64,000 bases of DNA, taken from positions 1-64,000 of the forward strand of contig NW_005178993.1 in assembly GCF_000350225.1 (NCBI RefSeq). Direction: 5' to 3'. This stretch comes from Chondrus crispus (taxonomy: Eukaryota; Rhodophyta; Florideophyceae; Gigartinales; Gigartinaceae). Below the pieces are notes generated by a model. The model had not been told where the DNA came from, did not search any database, and worked only from the letters and a program-made list of their open reading frames with translations. Each line of letters begins with the position of its first letter. Positions within the stretch are counted from its first letter, which is position 1. Shown here one piece after another: positions 55,978-64,000 of the stretch. The translations under genes were made by a program, and so were the position numbers.

Positions 55978-57645
55978 TTAAATGGTTCCCGTCGAGCAGC
56001 TCGCAGGAGGAAGCTCGACGAGCGGAAGAGCCTCAGGGCGGGTTAAGCCCACGGGTGCCGTACATGACGGCAATGGCAAGGTTGAGGTGGGTGTGACGAG
56101 CTGTCCCTCGCGTGATGGGGAAGCAGGAAGTGAGGTTGGATTCACGTCGGAGGAAGACACGACTCGAAGCGACAAGGTTTCCGCCGAGTTCGTGGGAGGA
56201 AGTACGACGCACACTGGGGCCTCAGGCGCGGAGGGACGGACCGGTGCAGGGAGAGGGGAAGTTGGGGCCGAAGGTCGAGAGCACATCTCAGGCTCTCGAG
56301 GATCCGCGTTCACCACAGTGACTGCGTTGGGGGTTGGTGGTTGATTTCCGAAACGGCGGCTCATCTGGGCCTCCCAGGCAGAACAGAGGGAGGAGGACCA
56401 GGGGTTGATCCACACGAAGTCGCCGGCAGCTGGATGATTTCTACCAGGGGAAAAAGAGGGTCGCTGGCGTGAAAAGGACCGAGACGAATTTTGTGGAGGA
56501 ACGCAATTCCACGCTACGGTCTCGATCATATCGAGGAGGGCGTGCACTTCACGGTCCACATCGGACCCGCCAATGGGGACAGAAAAATCGAGGAGACGCA
56601 TCTGTTCGCGGAGTTTCGAAGGGAGGTGCCACAGGCGCCAACAGTCGAAAACTTCCCACAGGAGGGTGGCGGCGACTTTCACGCACCACTCCGTGAGAAA
56701 CACAGTCCACAGCCCGTGCTGCGGATCGCGTAAATGACTGCCGTAATATGTCAGGATGGGGCCTAACTCAGCCCAGAAACCCTGACATACCTCGTATTGA
56801 CTCCACCAGGACGGGGTTCGTTGGTATCGATTGGTGTAGTGCTGTCTGGAAATTTCACGAGCCTCAATCATCTGGTACGCCACGAAGTACCCAGTGTCGG
56901 ATCGGACCCGACGTTCAAAGCGTACAGTATTTTGGAAAAAGAAAATACCGCCGCGCTTCGTATGGCGAGAGTTTGTGGGAAGAATGGCTTGGGTCCAAAA
57001 CATGGCGTCGGTCGTGACGGTGCGTCGGTTGCGCCACAGTCGGTCCGCCTCGGACACGGGGTCACCGTAGGTGCAGTCGATGAGGTTGTCGAGGTAGAGT
57101 CGTTCCCCCTCCGTACGACACAGCCAAGTGTCGCAGTGGTAACATGAAGGTATGAGGGCGTCGGCCATAGGAATCTCGATCCGAGTGAGCACCGCGTCCA
57201 TGAAGCGCAGGGACAAGGAGGAGCGACCGCGCGGGGAGGAGTGACGTAGGATGGAGGTGGGTATAGCGATGCGGGCGCGCCAGTCAAAGGTGTGAATGGC
57301 CTGCAAAGGGAGGTTACCGGGCAACATGCCCGCATCATCGGCGAAATTATTTTTGATGCCGTCGGGGTCGCGGACGCCCACAGAGGAGAACCATTGAGCA
57401 GAAGCAAACAGGGCTGCGTTATCACGCATGGTTTTGTTCTGCAGCTCCTCGAGCGAAGGATGACGGCGGGCTACCCAAGAGGAATGGTAGCCCGGATGGA
57501 AGGCCGGCTCGGCAGGGATGGTAACAGGGGGTAGACGGGGTACGGAAGGAAGACCCCGGGGCACTTCGAACTTGCGAGGAAAGCCAACGCCCGGACGTCT
57601 ACGGGTGGCACTATCGTCCGAGTGTTCCGATGGAGAAGGAAGCAT
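55978..57645 (-). CDS. A2 antisense gene, 555 codons, unknown function
   Basis: An open frame on the strand opposite to gag-pol, starting with Met at 57645, 128 bp inside the 3' LTR, and ending at 55978. Residues 1-55 are Pro/Arg-rich. Residues about 55-415 form a globular-looking middle rich in Trp, Tyr and His (FADDAGMLPGNLP, SRHTKRGGIFFFQNTVRFE, WHLPSKLREQMRLLDF). The tail from about 420 is Pro/Ser/Thr-rich and probably disordered. I see no signal peptide, membrane segment or zinc finger, and no known domain. A homologue in the same place and strand occurs in A3. Its own transcription could start in the 3' LTR on the reverse strand (inference). Other Gypsy elements with antisense accessory genes are known, such as maize Grande, but I see no relation in sequence. 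Confidence 0.7.
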   Translation of the reverse strand: MLPSPSEHSDDSATRRRPGVGFPRKFEVPRGLPSVPRLPPVTIPAEPAFHPGYHSSWVARRHPSLEELQNKTMRDNAALFASAQWFSSVGVRDPDGIKNNFADDAGMLPGNLPLQAIHTFDWRARIAIPTSILRHSSPRGRSSLSLRFMDAVLTRIEIPMADALIPSCYHCDTWLCRTEGERLYLDNLIDCTYGDPVSEADRLWRNRRTVTTDAMFWTQAILPTNSRHTKRGGIFFFQNTVRFERRVRSDTGYFVAYQMIEAREISRQHYTNRYQRTPSWWSQYEVCQGFWAELGPILTYYGSHLRDPQHGLWTVFLTEWCVKVAATLLWEVFDCWRLWHLPSKLREQMRLLDFSVPIGGSDVDREVHALLDMIETVAWNCVPPQNSSRSFSRQRPSFSPGRNHPAAGDFVWINPWSSSLCSAWEAQMSRRFGNQPPTPNAVTVVNADPREPEMCSRPSAPTSPLPAPVRPSAPEAPVCVVLPPTNSAETLSLRVVSSSDVNPTSLPASPSREGQLVTPTSTLPLPSCTAPVGLTRPEALPLVELPPASCSTGTI

Positions 57646-57760
57646 GGTATTTTCGTCTTACCCTTGCTAGAACGCCGCGCAGAGAGTGATTGATGACCGG
57701 GAAACACGGTCAGCAGCGGCAGGAGATTATACGATGGCTGGGCGTTGCGCAAGGGCGCTC

Positions 57761-57770
57761 AGAAGGGGGA
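57761..57770 (+). other. A2 polypurine tract
   Basis: AGAAGGGGGA ends two bases before the 3' LTR; the same run precedes the A3 LTR at 7757-7766. It primes plus-strand DNA synthesis in LTR retrotransposons. Confidence 0.75.
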
Positions 57771-57772
57771 TA

Positions 57773-58710
57773 TGTAGTGCAATACGCACCTGAAAAGGGG
57801 GGTGAAAAGAGATGAAAATGATGGGGTATGACAAGCAAAAGTGGAAATCATTTCACTTTAATATTTTAATTATTAATTTTAATTAGTTGCATATTAGTTA
57901 TTTAACATTAGATTAGATCTAGGATCTAGCGCCGAAAGCTACTGTAGTGGCTCCGGCGGGGCGATATATACCTTAGCCCTCTGACGACCAAGTCAGTAAA
58001 GGTAACCCGAGTTGCCAGAGTCTGATATCGCCTTGGTTGAAGTCCGTCTCTATCAAGACGCTCCCTTTTACCTAAGCCTACGGCATCCTCTATCGCTCGG
58101 GGTCCCCTTTTCCCTTATCAATTTTCCTTTATTTCCCTATCCTAACTTCCCTTAATCTTGAGTTGGTCCCACCTTGTAGGATTGCGATCCGCAACGTGAC
58201 GTCATTTGCCATCGGGCTTTTGTGTTGGTGCACCAGTGGTGCTTTTCTCAGTGTTGGTTCCATCGGAATCTGGTTGCGACCGATCTGTTGTTGGTACTTT
58301 GCCATCGGGCAGTACGACGGTGTAGCGCTGCTACGTTTTCGTCTTTCCCGACGGGCTACGTTGCGACGTCCCCGTCGAAGACCTTATCAAGGGTATAAGG
58401 TGTACAAGGCGCTCTTCGAGAATTGGATTTACGACCCATCGGACCAGGTTTACCTAAACACCCCTCTGAACTCGTCGAGCAGTCGCCTTTACAAGTCTCT
58501 ACCACCATTTACCGATCCCGGGCTGGGCCCTTCTCTTTGCCCCCCCCTATCAGGGATCCGAGCTACTGCGGGCCGCAAACCCGCTTAAAGAGGACAGGGA
58601 GCTTCGAACACTCTGTAGCGCTGTGCCGTTGGCAGTTGTTGTTTTTGTTGCTGTTGTTTGTGTTGGACCGTCGGACCTTGGTCTCTGCCTAACAGGCGCA
58701 ATGCACTACA
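57773..58710 (+). repeat. A2 3' LTR (938 bp)
   Basis: It starts TGTAGTGCAAT and ends AATGCACTACA (one change in the terminal inverted repeat). It resembles the A1 LTR more than the A2 5' LTR in the block around 58050-58110. Confidence 0.9.
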
Positions 58711-59081
58711 GTGCGCCCCCGACACTGCGGTCGCATCTCCTCATATCCATTCCCTCTCCAACTCTTTGTCCCCCCCCTTTTTTTCTCTTTGCAGGTCCTA
58801 CTCACTGTGTACCGACTACTCTCGGTCTTTTGTGAGGTTGGTACGCTTGGTGGGAGAACGAAGGTGGATCACGATCTGACGATCGGGTTATTCCGAGAAT
58901 GCGACTAGGGTGATTAATGGAACCCATGAATGCACCAGGGTCCCCCTTCACACCCTTCACTCATGTGGAACATCCCCCACACGCGTACCACATTTGACAC
59001 CTGTGCTATGTCCACGTACTCATCTAATTCCGATTCGAAACAAGACCTCGTACTGTAGACGTTCACCTGGCACGGGGTGTT
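58711..59081. other. Unassigned stretch between A2 and B2
   Basis: These 371 bp are not the continuation of B1 gag that would be expected after an insertion of A2 into B1. A pyrimidine tract ending TTTGCAG lies at about 58770-58795. No gene is recognised. Confidence 0.5.
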
Positions 59082-59686
59082 TGTGGCATATCCCCCTCCC
59101 GGAATTAGATTTAGATTAGATTTGCAGTTGTAGAGCCCGAGCTCTACAGTACCTCAGCCCGCGCGCACACGTGTAGTGTCAGTCCCGACGGCTGACAGTA
59201 TTACAGTGCAGGCCGACCTGCACTACGGTAGCCCACTACAGCACACCGGTACTGGTACATCGGTACTGTAGTGTTATGATAGATAATTGTGTACATTAAA
59301 TATGAGCGGACCGCCGGCGGTGGAGGGGGAACAAGCACGGACTTGTCAAGCATCCTCCACCTTGGTCCGCCCGCTTACTTTTAGGTACTTCCGTCCGTTT
59401 TACCTAGGAGTCGCACCGCGCGCGGGTTGAGAACGCGCGTAGCACGCCCACGAGCCGGCTCCGCCTCCGCCCGTCGGTACTGGATCGTCACCCAGTACCG
59501 CTCCGGGGCGTCGAGGCGTAGAACCGCTCGCGCGTGCGCGCGTCCTCCCCGATCCCGCTCTACCACCGCTACCTCGAGCCCGTGCTCGGTACCGTGGGTG
59601 GGCCGTGCTTCTGTCTTCCCGCCGATCGGGGTCTTTCCGAACTGTCAGTACTCACCCCCCTCGTCGTTGGGGGTGATTATACTACA
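59082..59686 (+). repeat. B2 5' LTR (605 bp)
   Basis: The start is placed at TGTGGCATATCC by alignment with the B1 LTR start; the end is TTATACTACA, just before the primer-binding site. The conserved patches with B1 include GGAATTAGA, TGTACATTAAAT and GGCGTCGAGGCGTAGA-like stretches. Confidence 0.75.
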
Positions 59687-59687
59687 G

Positions 59688-59705
59688 TGGTCTCCCGACC
59701 TAGAA
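59688..59705 (+). other. B2 primer-binding site
   Basis: TGGTCTCCCGACCTAGAA, identical to the family A site, one base after the LTR. The rest of the LTR and leader of the two families differ, which argues that the identity reflects a shared primer tRNA. Confidence 0.75.
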
Positions 59706-59763
59706 GACTCTCACGATCGAACCGAGAAGACTATCGTTTACCTCCGCGTCCGTACGCGTCGAG

Positions 59764-62325
59764 ATGAGTGGCGAATATCCCACCTCGATTCGCTCGGAGC
59801 CCGCCGATGTGCGAGAGGCCGCGCTCCGCGTCCGAGTCGGCGACGGCGACGCTGGTCCCCGAGACCGCGAACCGTCGCCCGGCTTCTCCGAAGGACGCGC
59901 TCGCGCGATGTACGATCGCATCGCGGAGTATATCGAAGATGTCCGAACATCCCTCCGTATCGACGTCTCCGACAGCGTCTACGCCCGCTGTATGGATGAG
60001 TTGCGCTCCCTCCGCGAAGGAAGGTTTGAGCGAGTAACTCAGTCCTTGGAGAACCTGCGCGCCCTCGTCGACCAGCTACAGTCCCGTTTGGTACTGGTCG
60101 AAGAGGCGCGCATCGATTCCCCCGCCATGGACGTTGCGGGTCGACCCGCGAGTGCAAACTCCGGGGTCCGACGCGACCCGCAACCCTTCCCATCAGCCGA
60201 ACAGATGGGAGCGTTCGCGCACATGGCGGCGGAGCTCAACTCAACGCGCCGCCGTGCCCGTGAGATGGAACAGACCTCGGCCGAGAGGCCGCCCGGAGAC
60301 CCCTCGAGTGGGCCCGGTGCCACTGTTCCTCCGGGCGCATCCGGAGCGCAGGAGTGGCCCCCGACTGGAGCCGTCACCAGTCGGAGGGCGGAGGACATCA
60401 AGCCGACGGCGGACGCGAACTTCGCGTCCGAGACTCAGGCCCTGCCGTATGCATCCGGAAGCATGCGGCAGTCCCGACTGGTACCGGACGAACCCGACCG
60501 TGGCCGTGGAGGAGCCGCCCGCGGATCAGGGGAACCGATTCTCCCCTTCGATCCTCGCTGGGGCGGCTACCAGCCAGCGGATTTTACCGCGCATCCCGGC
60601 CCCGTCGACGTCCGAACGTTGCCCGTCACGCCGTTCGGAACGTTGGGCGCCGCCGAACCCGGGCTCGAGCCCGTCCACACCATGATACAGGAGTTCAGCG
60701 CCGTCGCTAACTACCGCATGTATCGGTTGGACAACACCTCGAGGCTCGTTACCTCGGGTGACGCGGGACAGATCGCCAAGTACGTCCAACGCTGCCGTGG
60801 GCTCCGTCCCACGATGAAGAGCTTCGACGGTACTGACGCGATTCAGTTGCTCCCGTTTCTGAAGGATATCCGGATAACCTTCAATGCCCAGCACCTGACC
60901 GAAGGTGTGGCAATCCGTGTCTTCGCTCACTTCCTCGAGCGGGACGCGGAGCGGTTGTATACGAGTTACACCATGCGCGGCCTCCGCGCCGGCCAGCTCC
61001 ACGACGACACGAGCTGGCCTGGTCTCGTCAACCAATTTATCAAACGCTACCTAACCGACGACGTGTTGGGGGAAGCGTTTGATGCTGTCGCGTCGGCGCG
61101 ACAGCTTCCTCACGAAACCGAGAACACGTTCGCAGACCGGCTGGAATCCGCCGCGTTCCGATGCACGGCCGTGTTCTCAGAACAAGCTCTCGCGCATTAA
61201 TTCGTGCGCGGGCTGTCCACTGCGACCCGGGCCGCAGTGGCAGAGACGATGCAAAGGTTGCCCGGACAACAGAAGACCGAACTCTCAACGATTCGCCGTA
61301 TCGCAACGGCCGAGGGTACAACCTACCGCGCTCGTCGCGGGTTGCCGCTGCCGGACCCGAAGCCGCCAGCGAAGGGAGTCCGAACTCCAAGGTCGCACGG
61401 AACAAGTTCGCCGGCGACCGCCCTCCACATTGGAGAAGATGAGTGGCAGGCCGACCCTGTCCTCATCACGCAAGGCTTCGAACGGGCAGGGGGCCGACCC
61501 CCTACGCCAGCTTCCACCGGTTCGACCGGAAGCTTCGCAACCGCGTTCGCACACACGCCGAGGGCCATGGGTGGTCCGAACCACAACATGGCCGAGCTGG
61601 ATATCTCCCGTCGAGAAGGAGACCGCGGGCTGCCTAACGTGCCTCGACTCACCGATGAGGAGGCACGCCACGCGGCGACTTTCGCGTCGACCGATGGCAA
61701 CGCGTACATTTGTTGGCTGTGCCGGACGTACGGCCACGCCATGTACGCGTGCCCGTTCCTGTCTCCTGAACAACGTCAGTTCACGGCGTACAGGAACTAC
61801 CGCTATCAGATGGAGACGCGCCCCGGAATGCGCAATCTCATCCAGCAGTCTGCGCGGGCAGACCGAGGCCCGCGTCGAGGTGACCCGAGCCGATCGGGTG
61901 GGGGCGTCCGTTTTGCCCCTCGTGAAGGCGGGTACCGATACCCGGGGACCGATCAAAGGGATCGACGTGACCCTCGTCGGATTGATACGCGATATCCCCG
62001 TCGAGATGGGCGAGGCGACCGGGGCCGACCCCCGTTGCCCCAAGGGGTACAGAACGCCATCCTGTACCTCCAAGACTGGGCGGGTGAGACGCACCCCCAG
62101 CCCACGGAAGGAGGCGGAGGGGAGCCCGTTCTCTCCGCCCCTCGAGTATTGCAACGGCCGGACGTTGCAATCCAAGGCCACGAAGTATCCGATTACTTCG
62201 TAGAAGATGGCCAGTCGGGGTGGGGAAACCGTCCCCATCCGCGCGGCCAAGGGCCCGTCGACGCGCTAGCTAACGATAGCCAAGCGAATAGCACTGACAG
62301 CTCGGGTAGTTCGAAAAACCCGTAA
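59764..62325 (+). pseudogene. gag: B2 gag
   Basis: It begins MSGEYPTSIRSEPADV. A capsid-like region (YLTDDVLGEAFDAVASARQ) is followed by a CCHC knuckle (CWLCRTYGHAMYAC). The tail is rich in Arg, Gly and Pro. About one break interrupts the region. It is closely related to the B1 gag. Confidence 0.85.
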
Positions 62326-62791
62326 AGACGGTTACGTTCCCGCGGTCGCGTGAACCGTCTTGTCAAACCAACCTTGACCCGCCCCTATTTGTCCCCGGCG
62401 GGGGAGGGGAATGTTTACCGATATTATTCCCCTCAACCCTGCACAAGCGCACCGAGACACCCGTAAGCTCGGTGCGAAAGGACGAAGACGCTGAGGCAAC
62501 CGTGAGCCCGGCGCACATGGAGGAAGGCATTGTGGCAACCGTGAGCCAAGTGCCTAACAAGAAGCGCATCGAACGCGCCAGCGGCCCGACCCAGGGGGAC
62601 CCGGGGCCGCCAGAAGAATTCAAGCCGCGTACGAACGCGACTTGTCGCGGGGACGCGGCCGACCGAAGGGCGCCCCGCGACCAAGGCCGAAGGACGCGGA
62701 AGAGAAGTCGGAACCGGCGCCGGCGGCTCCGGCGGAACGATCTCGCCGAGCCGGGCGCGCCAAAGCTGGTCGACGGCGTCATTTGCCTTAT

Positions 62792-64000
62792 GAAGTCGAA
62801 GATTTACAACGTCCTCGGCTCGATAGCTACGGAGGGAAATGCCTTCAAGCCCCGCACGATCGCCGTTGATACGTGCTCAGGGTACAATCTGGTGAGGAAG
62901 GCGGACCTTCCTCCCGATTGGTCGCGGTACGTCATCCGCGACGCGCCACTGCCCCGATTGGCAGGCGCGAATAGCAACCCGCTTAAGCTCTCGGCCGTCG
63001 TACGCCTGGCCGTGCGGTTGAGGAACACGACGTTCCGAATTCCGTTCGTCGTGGCGGACCAGCTCGCCGTGCCGGTCCTCCTTGGTACGGCCTTCATCGA
63101 TACACACGTACGAAGTATCGACATCGAAGCTCAACGGTTGGAGCTCCGCCAAGGTGGCTCCGTTGCCATCGTCGACGGGAAGGGGGAGCCGACTCCCCCA
63201 ACCAGGCGGCACGGACGTCAGACAAGCCGGGCTGACGCACGCGACGAAGCCCCGCAGGCGATCCGAATCGCCCGCTGGGTTACCATTCCCGCGAGGTCGC
63301 AGGCCCGTGTGCGCGTCACCACGGCGGGGAGGGGCCTCGTGTTTATGGAGCCGAAGCCATCACTCCAACACCGACATGGAGTGAGGCTGACGAACGGCGT
63401 CGCCGAGGTCCTGCCGAACCAGACCTTCGACGTCATCGTCGCGAACTTTTCGCGACGGGAAAGGCGGCTTCCGAAACACACCGTTGTGGGATACGCTAAA
63501 CGCAACCCCCTCGCAATCCTGACGCCTGAACGCCGCGTCGCCGAGGGGATCGCGCACGCGCTACACCTCACCGACTTGACCGATCAAGTCGGAACGGCAG
63601 GAGCTGGTCGACCAGGCTCCGCCCAGGGGGCAACCGTTGAGGAGAGAGGAGCCAGTACGGACGGCCGACTGGTGAAGTGCCCGCCGCCGGAAGGGGGCAC
63701 TGCACCCGCCTCTAAAAAGGATCCCGAAAATCCGCCCGAGGATTGGGAAAGAGAAATCGACTTGTCATACGTCGATAGTGACAAGTTCCGGGGCCACGTG
63801 CTCGAGATGCTCCGTAAGCACTCGAGTCTGTGGAGCGGGGCGCTCGGAACGATCCGAGCGACCGAACACCGCATTCCCCTCGAACCGGGTACGAAGCCGA
63901 TACGTTCAATGCCCTACCGAAAGGGGCCGGCTATGCGTGAGATGGTCGCCAAGGAAGTCGACAAAATGTCGAACGCAGGGGTAATCGAACCCGCGAGCAC
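62792..64000 (+). pseudogene. pol: B2 pol, beginning (retropepsin-like and leader of RT)
   Basis: The frame starts near MKSKIYNVLGS, with the retropepsin-like AVDTCSGYNLV in which the usual DTG/DSG reads DTCSG, as also in B1 (so a family trait). It continues open to the window edge at the start of RT. The part seen looks intact; the rest is outside the window. Confidence 0.8.

Larger units (their letters stand above)
44109..58710 (+). mobile_element. Family A chromovirus (Gypsy), copy A2, 14.6 kb between LTRs
   Basis: In order: 5' LTR (44109-45050), primer-binding site, gag, pol with chromodomain, a 4-kb stretch without long frames, a 555-codon frame on the opposite strand, a polypurine run and the 3' LTR (57773-58710). 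It looks nearly whole, with about one break in pol. Its flanks do not match: CCGGC precedes and GTGCG follows, with no 5-bp duplication. The LTRs differ by a few percent by eye, plus one clustered block near 44395-44430 unlike the other A LTRs. The insertion seems fairly young by LTR similarity, if the two ends belong to one insertion. Confidence 0.85.
59082..64000 (+). mobile_element. Family B Gypsy LTR retrotransposon, copy B2, 5' part
   Basis: 5' LTR (59082-59686), primer-binding site, gag and the start of pol, running off the right edge. The same family as B1 but on the plus strand. It is broken by about one or more breaks in the part seen. Confidence 0.9.

Noticed and set aside
1-64000. 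CRISPR arrays, rRNA genes and bacterial operon signals
   Set aside because: None seen; the sequence is eukaryotic in character. I did not find a tRNA gene by eye, but cannot exclude one.

Overview
The window looks like a repeat-rich nuclear scaffold from a eukaryote with compact genes. Two 515-codon secreted-protein genes lack introns. The rest is Gypsy-class LTR retrotransposons plus cut-and-paste DNA elements (Tc1, pogo/Tigger, Mutator-like). A red alga such as Chondrus crispus would fit, but this is inference from gene style and repeat content; no marker gene proves it. A run of 140 N (26162-26301) is an assembly gap.

Layout. (1) 1-10966 is a nest of retrotransposon pieces. A minus-strand family A element (A1, 1-5595, running off the left edge) abuts the 3' part of a plus-strand family A element (A3, 5596-8948). 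A3 sits in the 3' part of a family C element (C1, 8949-10966). (2) 10967-34395 is a 23-kb island of host DNA. It holds a Tc1 element (13130-15002), two divergent FG-GAP/ASPIC-UnbV genes (16852-18399 minus; 28505-30052 plus), an 844-bp Mutator-like element (23319-24162), an 834-bp Tigger element (26492-27325), a 2.7-kb long-TIR Mutator-like element with a solo LTR in one arm (30424-33097), a pogo-type transposase fragment (33578-34395), several hairpins and one foldback MITE. (3) 34396-58710 is a second nest: a family C LTR (C2) in the pogo gene, a minus-strand family B element (B1) in that LTR, and a 14.6-kb plus-strand family A chromovirus (A2) in the gag of B1. (4) 58711-64000 is 0.37 kb of unassigned DNA and the 5' part of another family B element (B2), running off the right edge.

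The retroelements share a design. Families A and B use the same 18-nt primer-binding site, best matched to a tRNA-Tyr 3' end. All three families carry, between pol and the 3' LTR, a long reading frame on the opposite strand to gag-pol (555 codons in A2). I recognise no domain in these antisense proteins, and they are the best candidate here for something undescribed. A second theme is small DNA transposons (844-bp Mutator-like, 834-bp Tigger) that keep the DNA-binding head and the tail of a transposase but lack the catalytic core.
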